64,000 nucleotides of DNA from Primulina eburnea (lineage: Eukaryota; Streptophyta; Magnoliopsida; Lamiales; Gesneriaceae), in assembly GCF_022965805.1 (NCBI RefSeq), contig NC_133102.1:11266485-11330484 (forward strand). The letters are read 5' to 3'. Shown here piece after piece: positions 43,812 to 55,916 of this stretch (its first letter is position 1; each line of letters begins with the position of its first letter). The notes beneath the pieces are model-generated. The model saw only the letters and a program-made list of their open reading frames with translations, was not told where the DNA came from and made no database searches. A program made the position numbers and the translations under genes.

Positions 43812-45156
43812 ACCCCCTCATACTAACTTTTTGCTCGCCCTCGAGCAAAATAGGTTAAAGCACGAGATTTTAAACAAACATAACGAAAATAAAAGACTCA
43901 AACAGGACTAGCCAACACAATTAAATGTCAATGGTGAGTTGGCAACTTTTATGATCATGCCTCAGTGAACTTCCGTACATACAAATCATAATCCAGTCAA
44001 ATCACAAACGAGTACTCATTCTCATCTACACATAAATCTTGACACTAATTTGAACGTGTGTGTGTGTCATGATGGGTCTAGTCATTCGCACTTCAAATAG
44101 ATCAATTATCAAATCATGCGAGTCACTCAATTAACACTTCAATACGAGTCTTACTAGCATGCATCCCCGTGTCCATTTATCACTAGCCATAAATTGAACT
44201 TTATTCAACTTTTAAGTGCAGATAAGGGTGTCGAAAAGAAGGAAAATAAGCTCAAGCGGCTACAAGTTGGGAGTACACCGATCATTTTCATTGTGAAATC
44301 GTCAAGACTTTTCGTCTGACTTTCCTCGTCTCCTTACATCTCCAACTTTTAGCCTAGGAATAGAATTTCATTCCCTTTATTTCGGCTCCCCCCTCACCTT
44401 ACATCTTCCTTTTTACTCAAAGTTCTTTTTGCAAGAAACTTTGTCATTTCAACATGTTGATGCACAATTTTCACACATGTACTCCCTAGGCTAAGAATAT
44501 ATGACTTTGGATTATAGCTGGTTAGGAGTATGATATTTGAACTCAGTGCATTGGACCGGAGGTAAATGTAAAGTTCAAGGCAAATCCATTTTTCGCATTC
44601 AAGGTCCCAGTTAGCGACTCATTTTCACGGGTTGACATGCTAAATCAACTCATAAATGGTGTCTTTCAAGTTAACCACACAAAACTTTCAAATTTCACCA
44701 TTATTCCTACAAAATTCCAGCCCCCACACATGTGTGCTCAAAAAGTTCAAATTTTGTACCAAAATTCATGCTTTAACAATCAAGAGTATCATTCACGAAG
44801 TGACCCAATCAATACCTTTGTAACTATCATTTCAAATCATCATTGGCTCATAACGATGTCTTCTCACCATAAACGACCCCAAGCGAAAGACATGCAACGA
44901 AACTAAACCAATTAACTAAACAACCAAAACAATCTACCCACCCCCTCATACTAGACGTGTGCAATGTCCCCATTGCACAGAAGACTAAAACATAGGCATG
45001 CAAACATAAATGCAGACGAATAAACATGAAAACGAATAAACATGCTAGACGGAAACAACGAAAAGAAAGAAAAAGAAAACAGGAAACAGCTAAAAGGAGA
45101 AAACAAAATAATAAAAAATAAATGTGCAAAAGAGGGGAAACAGTAAACTCCCCTAA
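43812..45156 (-). other. 3' untranslated region of Athila H
   Basis: This is about 1.3 kb with no supported ORF. The minus strand reads AGTTAGTATGAGGGGGT directly before the LTR, the expected polypurine tract. A second copy of the same motif, CTAGTATGAGGGGGTGG, lies at 44940-44956, close to the end of ORF2. Confidence 0.7.
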
Positions 45157-45911
45157 TCAAGTGTCGTCCTCCTCGTGCTCCGGCGGTGGCACTCCTGCGG
45201 CCTCCCCATGTTGAGAATAATCATACTGGAACTGGAATGGGGGAGGGGGTATCGGAGTCGGTGGAATGGTAGACGGGTCCACGCCCCCGTGCACAAGCAT
45301 CGAGCGCATCATGTAGTCCAGGTGAGACAAATGGTCTGCGACGTACGAATTGAACTGGCCCTGATGAGCTTGAAAGGCTAGATTTTCATCCATTTTATCA
45401 TTCGTCGTTCGCCTGCGGGGTTGTGGTGGTAGGCGGCGTGGGGCGGCAGTGCTGGGTCCACCCGCGTTCTCGGCCGGAGTTGGGAAGTCAATGTTTCGTT
45501 TGGCGCGTTTCCGCTGGAGGTCATCCATACAAATAGCCTTCATAGGCTGCAACCATTCCTCATCCTCGCGAAACACGACTCCTGCCCCGGCGCACAATTC
45601 AGAGATGATGGTGGGGAAAAAGAGCCCGATATGCCGGTTGTGAGCACTCATGGTAATCTGAGAACTGATAAGCTTGCCCACATCGATTGGGTACTCGCTG
45701 GCCAAAGCGAACAGCAGTATCGCCCGCTCTTTCTGAACCTCGCTCTTGTGCGAGACGGGCATCATTCGTCGCGCCACAAACAGATACCAAATAGCCTTTT
45801 CAATTTTCAAATATCTCTCCTCAAAACAACTCGGCGGTCCGCCCATCGGTTTCCATGTTGCGCCCGAATGGCAAAGGGTTTCGAGAATTAAATCATAGTT
45901 CGGGTCGGCGG
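45157..45911 (-). pseudogene. Athila H ORF2, C-terminal part
   Basis: This is the C-terminal part of the ORF that follows pol in Athila elements, the family also annotated as 'putative plant transposon protein'. It includes DPNYDLILETLCHSGATWKP, a KAIWYLFVARRMMPVSHKSE and ALASEYPIDVGKLISSQITM core, a basic KRAKR segment and a Pro-rich acidic tail ending PEHEEDDT. The first 65 or so codons of the open frame here (46107-45912) belong to the copia D LTR, not to this gene. Its N-terminal half is at 55298-55690. Function is unknown; an envelope-like role has been proposed for some Athila members. Confidence 0.75.
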
Positions 45912-48072
45912 TGAAAGCGGACCGGTTACGGTGGCCGGAAGCGCAACGGAAGCAAAAATTCGAAATTTTGAGGCACAAATTTCGGCCACCCCAATTTAAA
46001 TCTTGTGTAATATTTACAAAATCAAAAACATACATAGGATGTTTAGAAGTTTTACCTATCAACTTTAAAAAGTTGATTGTGGCTCCAACTTTGTTGTTGA
46101 ACAACAAAGCTCTTGAATGGAAGATGAATCTACAAGCTCTCCTCCTTTCTTCTTGAATCTTTCCTTCAAATTAGGCCCACCACCAACTAGGTAGATCCCC
46201 TCACAATTTGCACTAGAAAAATGTGAGGATTTTTCAAAGAGAAGTGTGTGTTTTCTCCAACAAATTGAAGAACACAAAAGAAGAGAAAAATGGAGAGAAT
46301 GAGGAAGAGAGGTTTCGGCCATCTCTTGTGGAGGGAAGGGAGAATCATTTTTTAATTCCATGTCTTGGTGTTGCAAAAAGCAAAAGTGAAAAGTAGCATG
46401 CCATGCCATTATTTTATTCAAAAGTAATCTCCAACCCTTCACCTCCCATGCATGCATACAATATAGTTTTTAATCAAATTAAAAACTTTGGACTAAATTT
46501 AATTATCTCAAACATATTTGAGACTAATTAAACATTACTTGAATTTACCCAAGTCCCACTAGTTAAATAATTATTTTAATTGAGCTCTACTAGACCCAAT
46601 ATTATTTAATTAATCCAACACTTGAATTAATTTAATTATTTGGGCTCTACAAGGCCCACTAGTGTTTGATTAATTCAACACTTGAATTAATTAAATTTAG
46701 TCCATTATAATGTTTATGAAAATCACAATTTTCAAATACATTATTCTCTTGGCCAAATTTTGATTTAAGAACACTTCCATAAATCAAAATTTACATTTCT
46801 CTCATAGAAGTCATACTTCTATTTTTCTTTGCACTTATAAACTCATTTATAAGTCGTTCAACACATTGAACTATTTTCTCCTTTATAGAAGTCATACTTC
46901 TAATTTTCCTTACGCTTATAAACTCCTTTATAAGCCGTTCAACACATTGAACTATTTTTACTTCTCATCGGGATTTACAAAGCTAGTACTTGTGTGGTCC
47001 TCAATGGTTCATTGATACAACTAGCCGTGGGTTCACATCTCCATGTGATTCGGACTAAACATGTCCTTATTCGAGCATACCCCAATTGCTCCATTCTTAC
47101 TTATCAACTCCTTGATAGTAAGAACGTCAGAACTCAAGTCTGATAGTACCCAACCAATCACGTTAAACGCCTAGCAGCATCGCTTACGTGATTCCCTAGG
47201 TATCACATGATAGTGCCTGCAAGAACCATTCAATTATGGTTAGCGTACAGTACGGTCCCTTCAACTCATATATCCCGATCGATTCGACAACCATTGGTTT
47301 ATCGAGAGTTGTCAATGAATCGATACTATGTGTCATGTCGTAGTTGCATCGATGGTGCAATCTATGAAACACCTTTCATAATTACAACCATACTCTGGCC
47401 AGAGATTTCGATCTACATACACATGATAACACATAGGATATCCATACCCGAAGGTAAGCGGTGAATCCCCGACTACAATGCATCGACTCCTATGTGTTTC
47501 GACAGAACACCCAACCTTGCCACCTGATGACCCCATGAGAGTCGGTAAACAAGTCAAAGTGTAATTCTAGCACATAGAGTCTCAATGTTGTCCCGGGTCA
47601 TAAGGACTAATTCTGTACAACCATAAACCAGGACTTTTCCACTCGATAAGTGAGAACCACTTGGAAAGTCCTTTTATGGAGGGTTGTTCAGTGCACTCTA
47701 CAAGGAGCACCTATCTGCATGTTCGGACATCACAATGTCCCCTACCAATGAAACATGGTACTCACATTGCAGATACTAGTCTCTAACTCGAGCGGCCTAT
47801 ATCCTTCTTAGTGGCGGCTGAATCGACTAGGAACCGTTTAGAATATACAGTATTACAAATATGAGTTTCATGATACTCATCATATGAGCATCTCATATTC
47901 TTTCTACTATTTGTATATTCAAGGGCTTTATCTATGCAGCTAGCATGGGTATACAGATAAAGATTTGCCAAAGTAATAATTTCAAATATTATTAAAATAA
48001 AGACTGCTTATACATAGAGTTTCATTGTGAACACTCGGCCAACACTTGGCTCGACGGGCACCTACTCTAACA
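45912..48072 (-). repeat. 3' LTR of copia D
   Basis: It runs TGAAAGCGGACC...CTACTCTAACA on the plus strand. It contains an 81-bp tandem duplication (46805-46960) with small inverted repeats. Open frames in it recur identically in the other LTR and are not genes. Confidence 0.95.
46805..46960. repeat. 81-bp tandem duplication of small palindromes in LTR of D
   Basis: Each unit holds three inverted repeats: TAGAAGTCATACTTCTA, CTTATAAACTCATTTATAAG and GTTCAACACATTGAAC. The same pair of units lies at 54030-54185. Confidence 0.85.
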
Positions 48073-48087
48073 ATCTCCCACTTGCAC
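48073..48087 (-). other. polypurine tract of copia D
   Basis: The minus strand reads GTGCAAGTGGGAGAT directly before the LTR start TGTTAGAG. Confidence 0.85.
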
Positions 48088-48644
48088 TAGAGCCAACTAC
48101 CCATATGCTTAAAACCCATTGATTCGCGATGCTTGTCGAACAATGGTCCAGGTAAAGGCTTAGCTAGTGGATCAACAACATAATCTGCGGAGCCGACTTT
48201 GTCAATAGACACTACTCTTCATTCCACAATCTCTCCGAGGATGTGGTACTTTCTCAGTACTAGTTTGGATTTGTGATGAGACCTTGGCTCCTTTGCTTGA
48301 GCTATAGCTCCCGTGTTGTCACACAACACCGGGATAGGAGCAATTCCATTAGGAATGACGTCCAACTCTTGGACGAAATTCCTTATCCAAACAGCCTCTC
48401 TTGCTGCATCTGATGCAGCAATGTATTCGGCCTCTGTGCTGGAATCCGTATTATTGTCTTGCTTGGAACTCTTCCAAGAGACAGCAGCACCGTTGAGCAT
48501 GAATACAAAACTAGAGGTTGACTTCGAGTTATCGATATCGCTTTGGAAGCTAGAGTCGGTATAGCCTTCCAATTTCAGTTCTCTACCCCCATAGACCAAG
48601 AACAACTTATTGGTCCTTCTCAACAACTTGAGGATGTCTTTCAC
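48088..48644 (-). pseudogene. copia D RNase H
   Basis: The frame 48644-48219 reads LKLEGYTDSSFQSDIDNSKS (first Asp), STSSFVFMLNGAAVSWKSSK, TEAEYIAASDAAREAVWIRN (Glu and Asp) and LCDNTGAIAQAKEPRSHHKS, the standard copia RNase H. The pol C-terminus (DPLAKPLPGP-like) follows after a stop near 48219. The domain itself is complete. Confidence 0.85.
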
Positions 48645-49534
48645 AGCTTTCTAGTTGTGGAAGACCGGGGTTCGATTGATATCTTTTCACTATACATAGT
48701 GAAAACGCCACGTCAGGACGTGTAGATATCATCCCATACATGATGTTACCAATTGCCGAAGCATACGGAATGCGTGTCATCGTCACTATCTCTGCATCAG
48801 TCTCAGGAGACAGACTTGGATAGGGACACGCCATGACACATTGGTAGATGTCCTCTCAAGGACGCATCCATCGAGAACCGCTTCACGATGGTATCATGTA
48901 TGTGGACTGGGTGAGACCAAGCCATCTTTTCGATCTATCTCTATAGATATGTATCCCAATACAAAAGATGCTTCACCCAAGTCCTGCATCGAGAACTTAC
49001 TCGCTAACCATATCTCAGTTGATTGCAACATTCCTACATCATTCCCAATGAGTAGAATGTCATCAACATATAACACCAGGAATGTCACAACACTCCCACT
49101 GACCTTCTTATACACACAGGGTCCCTCATGATTCTTAGTAAATCAAACTCTTTGATTGTATTATCGAATCTAAGGTTCCAACTCCTTGATGCCTGCTTTA
49201 GATCATAAATAGATCTCTGAAGTTTACATACCATATGCTCACTTCCGATAGATGTAAACCCTTCAGGTTGAGACATGTAAATCACTTTCTTAAAATCCCC
49301 ATTAAGAAAGACTGTCTTAACATCCATCTGCCATATCTCATAGTCATACCATGCAGCTATGGCTAGCAAAATCCTTATGGACTTGAACATTACGACTGGG
49401 AAAAGGTTTCTTCAAAGTCAACTCCTTGTCTTTGAGTACATCCTTTTGCCACCAATCGCGCCTTGAAAGTCAATACCTTCCCATCCGCCCCAAGTCCCTA
49501 TGGGAACAGTTCCCTCAGGTGGATCCACAAGATC
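48607..49534 (-). pseudogene. copia D reverse transcriptase, frameshifted
   Basis: Frame 49390-49085 carries MFKSIRILLAIAAWYDYEIW, QMDVKTVFLNGDFKKVIYMS and YDLKQASRSWNLRFD. Frame 49115-48894 carries the catalytic box VLYVDDILLIGND and WLASKFSMQDLGEASFVLGY. Frame 48834-48607 continues into the RNase H connection (YASAIGNIMYGMISTRPDVA). At least three frame breaks occur despite the nearly identical LTRs. Confidence 0.85.
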
Positions 49535-50400
49535 CTACACTTGGTTCGAATGCATGGAATTCATCTCAGATTCCATTGCTTCAAGCCACTTGGATGAATC
49601 GGCATCCGATAACGCTTCCTTGAAGGTCCTTGGATCACATCCATGGTTAGGCTCATCATGGCCCTCTTCAAGAAGCTGACCATACCTCATAGGTGGTCTC
49701 GAGAGTCTCTCGGATATTTTAGGAGCTTGTATCTCCTCTCTTGGCTCATCGGGTGTGGGTTCCATAATTGTGGGTTTCTCTCGAACCTCTTCGAGTTCTA
49801 TCATCTCCCTTTTTCTATCCAATAGAAAATCCTTTTCCCAAAAAGGTTGCATTCCTAGAAACAAACACTTTTGTTTCTTGGGGATGATAGAAATGATATC
49901 CAACTTAATTCCTTGGATATCCCACAAAGTAACATAAAATGGATCAACAATCCAATTTATCTCCCACTACCTGCTTCACATAAGCAGGGCTCCCCATATT
50001 CTAAGATAAGAATATTTGGGAGGCTTACCCATCCATATCTCATATGGTGTCTGCCTTTGAATGGACATTTAATGGAATATCTTTTAATTTTAAGTTATAG
50101 AGATCGTTTTCAAGTTCTCAAGTACCAATTAAACATTCATTCTTGTAAATGTTGCAAACACCTTTGCTAAATAAACAAGAATATCCATCTTTATCACAAT
50201 AGAAATGGAAATAATGTTTTTCATCAAAAAGGTACAAACAAACATCTCTTAATTAACTTAAAACTATTGTTCAACAATAAGTAAACATCTCTTAAGGTCT
50301 TGGCAGCAACTCTTGCTCCATTGCCCATCCTCAAGAAGGTCACACCTTCCTTAAGCTTCCTACTTCTTCCCATCACCTGTAACACATTACAGAGATGTGA
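49535..50400 (-). pseudogene. copia D protease and IN-RT linker with integrase deleted
   Basis: Protease begins with WVLDTKC at the end of the gag frame (Lys-Cys in place of the usual Gly-Cys) and continues in broken frames through FLRMGNGARVAAKTLRDVYL. At about 50060 the sequence passes within a few codons to QTPYEIWMGKPPKYSYLRIW, the very end of the integrase core. Practically all of integrase is therefore missing. The linker frame 49927-49535 follows (MRYGQLLEEGHDEPNHGCDP). Confidence 0.8.
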
Positions 50401-51230
50401 TCAACATTTGGTATCCAATACCCAAGAAGTAGAGTTAATTGAAATGTTTACTTCAATGTAGAACATACTATTTCCAGAACTTTTCTGGGCAAGATATTCT
50501 TTGCAATTTCGCCTCCAATGTCCAGGCTTCTTGCAGTGATGACAAACATCACCAGTCTTGTCAGCCTTAACTGGTCTGGCTGCCACAACGGGATTCGGAG
50601 ATTGCCTCAACAAGGGCACGTTCTTCTCGGGACGTTGGAAAGAACGCTTCTTTCCATTCCCATGTGGATCAATCTTCGTACCAGATGAAGAACCCATATA
50701 AAGAACCGACTTCTCTTTCTTGATAGTGGACTCAAAGGTAACAAGCATGTTTACCAACTCCTCAAGGGTCGGTTCCATCTTGTTCATGTTGAAGTTCACC
50801 ACAAAAGGATCAAATGAGCTAGGCAGCGATAACAGCAACACGTCCGTGGTCAACTCCGAAGGCAAGATCAAATCCATGCCAACGAGCTTGTCCACGAGCC
50901 CGATCACCTTTAGGCCATGCTCATGGACCGAGGCCCCATCTCGCATGCGCAAAGTGATCAGCTCCTTGACGGTAGCATGCCTTAGAGGTCGTGTTTGCTC
51001 ACCAAAGAGCTCTTTGAGATGCAAATGAATGTCAGCAGCACTCTTTGCACCCTCAAAACGCCTCTGTAGCTAATCGTTCATAGAAGTCAACATATAACAC
51101 CTGGCTATCAAGTCATGGTCACACCATTCCTTGTAAGCCTGCAATTCCTCAGGAGTGCAGTCAGTCGGGGCCTCAACAGGGGGCGACTGAGTCAGTGTAT
51201 ATGTTACCCTTTCCGAATTTAAGACTATTT
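50401..51230 (-). pseudogene. copia D gag
   Basis: Frame 51024-50401 carries LKELFGEQTRPLRHATVKEL, LPSSFDPFVVNFNMNKMEPT and the knuckle CHHCKKPGHWRRNC (canonical CX2CX4HX4C). Upstream the same frame runs through EELQAYKEWCDHDLIARCYM but is cut by a TAG codon near 51073 between ND and LQRRFEGAK. Protease starts in the same frame after the knuckle. Confidence 0.85.
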
Positions 51231-53110
51231 TCAAATTTCTTAGTCAAGTGAGGTAATTAGGTCCAGTTAATATGTGTTTGTCGAGTATTATAGATATCGA
51301 ATTGCGCATCGAAGACATTGTCGATTTGTTCTGAAAAGTAGAAACAGATAAATGTTGATGATTATTTTAAATATTTAGTAAGATATGAAGTTTGGACTTA
51401 TACTTCATAAATATTTGCTCCCACTGTTTTGACATCTTTCACTACCCTCTAGTGAAAACGGGAAACTCCTTTCCTCAGTAGGTACGTAAGGTCCAATTAG
51501 CGAATTGTGATCCCGAATAATATCAGCCAATCACAATTCCTAAAAGGTAGTTTCCAATTGCATCACAATGCAACCCTCTACGTAAACTTTTGTCTCACGT
51601 TTGATTAGGACCCAATAATATGACGTCGTTCATCTTCACGTGTCAAGCCTTACCCATCGATGTTGAACCTTAATGGACGGTCGCCATGAGTTCCCTCAAT
51701 AATATGAGCCGAAATCATGGGAGTTCCACGTAGTTCACATCACTATGTCAATGGATGTCACAGCTTTCCGGCACTCAGGGCCCCCCCAATAATATGAGCC
51801 GAGCCCCGAGTACGGGTAGCGTTCATCATGCACCCATTGTCGATGGAAGACAAGGAAATTATAAACAAATTTATAATTCCCCTTTTCGGGCTTGATATTA
51901 ATTTTGAATCTTATTCAAAATGAGGGTTTTTAATTTTGAAAGGTCTCATCATTAATTTTATTTTAAAAGCTCGCCATGTTTGATCGTATGTTTGCCGGAT
52001 TCATGCAACTTTGTTATTATAATAATAATAACGCACATACTCATTATTTATAACATATCATGCATATATTATAAATAGAAAACAGTACAAGGATGATCAA
52101 TTGCCCCAACACTAATGGCCCGTGTGAGCCAAACACGGGCCTAGGTCCAATCCTAGGGTAAATGCACGGGATGCAATGCAACTATATTATTACATTAGCA
52201 TCCAATATTACATGTCTTCGATCTTCATAATCACCAAGGCCACCATCTTCCAATCTTGATCTTCACCTATTCTAATATTTACAATTAAATATCCATGGCA
52301 CATAGGGATACATCTCATGGGGGGTGGGAACGGGCCATAAACCAAGCCCACTTTAAATTGATAATTATTACAATCATACAACACAAATATCCTAGCATAC
52401 ACCTAGCAAATTGGGCTTGGGCTTTTGATCATCCTTCATGCATAATATCACATATCATACACCATCAATTAATTATCACTATAATTAATTGATCCAATAT
52501 TATATATCTTGATCCAATCACTAACCGCCACAATTATAAATTAAATTAACAAAGTATACAAACACCTTTGTCTACTTTCAAATTAATTTATTTATAATCG
52601 AATTTCTTGTAAATCACAATTTACTATAAATAATTAAAGTCCAACTTCAATTATTTATTTTATGAGAAAACATGTGCAACAATTGTAAATTTAAACTTAA
52701 GGGCCCAAAAACCATTTTTCACCAAAAATACTTTGGCCCATTTAAATTTCACAAATTATGTTGGCCATCCAATGGCCCAACATCTCAAGGCCCATGACAC
52801 TTGGATTAACCAAAACACTTTTGGAAACCCTAGCCGTCATCGCCGTCGCCGGAGCTCCGTCGCCGGATTCCGGCAACAACAAAAATTTTTTTTTTTTATT
52901 TAAAAAAAGGTAACATTTCGGGCAGCCCCTCGGGCTGCCCCATGCTGCCCGAAATATTCGGGCAGCCCCTCGGGCTGCCCGAAAAACATTTTTTTTTTTG
53001 TTTTTTGTTTTTCTTCAAAAAATTTCGGCCTTCACCATATATGCACCAAAAATTTCTCAAGCGGTTAGAAATCGATCTCAACATAATATTACGTAAATAT
53101 TACACAAAAT
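51231..53110 (-). other. long 5' leader of copia D
   Basis: This is about 1.9 kb with no coding evidence. It holds four AATAATATGAGCC-like motifs (51515, 51614, 51698 and 51788) and, near the primer site, two CGGGCAGCCC/GGGCTGCCCG hairpins (52919-52981). Confidence 0.7.
52919..52981. repeat. two GC hairpins in leader of copia D
   Basis: CGGGCAGCCC-CTC-GGGCTGCCC units start at 52919 and 52959, 40 bp apart. The second has a perfect 10-bp stem with a 3-base loop. Confidence 0.9.
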
Positions 53111-53112
53111 CC

Positions 53113-53133
53113 GTAACCTTAGCTCGGATACCA
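53113..53133 (-). other. primer binding site of copia D
   Basis: The minus strand reads TGGTATCCGAGCTAAGG two bases inside the LTR, a one-base variant of the initiator-Met type site. Confidence 0.8.
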
Positions 53134-53135
53134 CT

Positions 53136-55297
53136 TGAAAGCGGACCGGTTACGGTGGCCGGAAGCGCAACGGAAGCAAAAATTCGAAATTTTGAGGCAC
53201 AAATTTCGGCCACCCCAATTTAAATCTTGTGTAATATTTACAAAATCAAAAACATACATAGGATGTTTAGAAGTTTTACCTATCAACTTTAAAAAGTTGA
53301 TTGTGGCTCCAACTTTGTTGTTGAACAACAAAGCTCTTGAATGGAAGATGAATCTACAAGCTCTCCTCCTTTCTTCTTGAATCTTTCCTTCAAATTAGGC
53401 CCACCACCAACTAGGTAGATCCCCTCACAATTTGCACTAGAAAAATGTGAGGATTTTTCAAAGAGAAGTGTGTGTTTTCTCCAACAAATTGAAGAACACA
53501 AAAGAAGAGAAAAATGGAGAGAATGAGGAAGAGAGGTTTCGGCCATCTCTTGTGGAGGGAAGGGAGAATCATTTTTTTAATTCCATGTCTTGGTGTTGCA
53601 AAAAGCAAAAGTGAAAAGTAGCATGCCATGCCATTATTTTATTCAAAAGTAATCTCCAACCCTTCACCTCCCATGCATGCATACAATATAGTTTTTAATC
53701 AAATTAAAAACTTTGGACTAAATTTAATTATCTCAAACATATTTGAGACTAATTAAACATTACTTGAATTTACCCAAGTCCCACTAGTTAAATAATTATT
53801 TTAATTGAGCTCTACTAGACCCAATATTATTTAATTAATCCAACACTTGAATTAATTTAATTATTTGGGCTCTACAAGGCCCACTAGTGTTTGATTAATT
53901 CAACACTTGAATTAATTAAATTTAGTCCATTATAATGTTTATGAAAATCACAATTTTCAAATACATTATTCTCTTGGCCAAATTTTAATTTAGGAACACT
54001 TCCATAAATCAAAATTTACATTTCTCTCATAGAAGTCATACTTCTATTTTTCTTTGCACTTATAAACTCATTTATAAGTCGTTCAACACATTGAACTATT
54101 TTCTCCTTTATAGAAGTCATACTTCTAATTTTCCTTACGCTTATAAACTCCTTTATAAGCCGTTCAACACATTGAACTATTTTTACTTCTCATCGGGATT
54201 TACAAAGCTAGTACTTGTGTGGCCCTCAATGGTTCATTGATACAACTAGCCGTGGGTTCACATCTCCATGTGATTCGGACTAAACATGTCCTTATTCGAG
54301 CATACCCCAATTGCTCCATTCTTACTTATCAACTCCTTGATAGTAAGAACGTCAGAACTCAAGTCTGATAGTACCCAACCAATCACGTTAAACGCCTAGC
54401 AGCATCGCTTACGTGATTCCCTAGGTATCACATGATAGTGCCTGCAAGAACCATTCAATTATGGTTAGCGTACAGTACGGTCCCTTCAACTCATATATCC
54501 CGATCGATTCGACAACCATTGGTTTATCGAGAGTTGTCAATGAATCGATACTATGTGTCATGTCGTAGTTGCATCGATGGTGCAATCTATGAAACACCTT
54601 TCATAATTACAACCATACTCTGGCCAGAGATTTCGATCTACATACACATGATAACACATAGGATATCCATACCCGAAGGTAAGCGGTGAATCCCCGACTA
54701 CAATGCATCGACTCCTATGTGTTTCGACAGAACACCCAACCTTGCCACCTGATGACCCCATGAGAGTCGGTAAACAAGTCAAAGTGTAATTCTAGCACAT
54801 AGAGTCTCAATGTTGTCCCGGGTCATAAGGACTAATTCTGTACAACCATAAACCAGGACTTTTCCACTCGATAAGTGAGAACCACTTGGAAAGTCCTTTT
54901 ATGGAGGGTTGTTCAGTGCACTCTACAAGGAGCATCTATCTGCATGTTCGGACATCACAATGTCCCCTACCAATGAAACATGGTACTCACATTGCAGATA
55001 CTAGTCTCCAACTCGAGCGGCCTATATCCTTCTTAGTGGCGGCTGAATCGACTAGGAACCGTTTAGAATATACAGTATTACAAATATGAGTTTCATGATA
55101 CTCATCATATGAGCATCTCATATTCTTTCTACTATTTGTATATTCAAGGGCTTTATCTATGCAGCTAGCATGGGTATACAGATAAAGATTTGCCAAAGTA
55201 ATAATTTCAAATATTATTAAAATAAAGACTGCTTATACATAGAGTTTCATTGTGAACACTCGGCCAACACTTGGCTCGACGGGCACCTACTCTAACA
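53136..55297 (-). repeat. 5' LTR of copia D
   Basis: This 2162-bp partner of 45912-48072 differs at about 53990-54000 (two substitutions), 54224, 54934 and 55008, and by one T in a run at 53572. Confidence 0.95.
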
Positions 55298-55690
55298 GGC
55301 GGCCATTGCCTCGTAGAGAGAATCGTCAACCGCGGCAGTCCCCAAGAGTTCATTGATTGTAGTCGAGTCGTACGATATATGTTTTCCCCGAACAAACACC
55401 CTACCATCACGTGCCTCGGGGGCATTAGCATAGAATTCACGCACCACCGAGACTACCGCCGCATGAGGTTGATCACAGAATTGGTCCCATCCACGCTTTC
55501 TCATATCGACAAGAATACCTAATTGGCGGTCCTCATATTGTTTCCGAACCCCCCGCTCGGCTATAGGATTCCTATGAATTTTAGCATGCTCGTATCGAGC
55601 CCTAGCCTCCACACTAATAAAACGATGTCTATCAAACGCGGGAGACGATGAAGAAGAGCCGGGGTTACCTTTTGGTCTTTTAGGAGCCAT
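55298..55690 (-). pseudogene. Athila H ORF2, N-terminal part
   Basis: The start at 55690 gives a basic, Ser-rich N-terminus (MAPKRPKGNPGSSSSSPAF). A domain follows with FISVEARARYEHAKIHRNPI, DMRKRGWDQFCDQPHAAVVS and VVREFYANAPEARDGRVFVR then GKHISYDSTTINELLG, the typical start of the plant mobile ORF2 family. The coding sequence runs into the copia D LTR after about residue 130 and resumes at 45911. The hairpin array at 55917-56085 lies in its leader. Confidence 0.75.
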
Positions 55691-55916
55691 AGGAATGGAA
55701 GGATGGAAGAGGAAGACGATGGCCGGAGCAAAGACCCGATTGATGAACTAGGCGTGTGTTCCTACGAAGAAGAGTCGCCTTGCCGAGGTTTGGAGAAGAA
55801 ATCGACCACCTGCACACAAAAATTGAGGGAGAGAGTGAAGAGGAATTAGGGATTTTGAGGGTAGGGGCGTGCAGAAAATGAAAGGGGGAAAGGGGTTCGC
55901 GACTTAAAAGGCAGTC

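Larger units (their letters stand above)
45912..55297 (-). mobile_element. young Ty1/copia element D inside Athila ORF2
   Basis: LTRs 45912-48072 (2161 bp) and 53136-55297 (2162 bp) keep a near-constant offset of 7224-7225 bp. They show only about five substitutions and a one-base T-run indel. Flanks carry the duplication GGCGG (45907-45911 and 55298-55302). The interior on the minus strand has primer site, long leader, gag, a protease/integrase remnant, RT and RNase H. Most of integrase is deleted and the frames hold several breaks, so D could not have moved on its own enzymes. Confidence 0.95.

Noticed and set aside
45912..46107. N-terminus of the Athila ORF2 frame as an open reading frame starting at 46107
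   Set aside because: That part is copia D LTR read through by chance; the same codons recur at 53136-53331. The true ORF2 start is at 55690.
47207..47557. ORFs inside the copia D LTR (repeated at 54432-54782)
   Set aside because: They are present identically in both LTRs on both strands; no coding signature.
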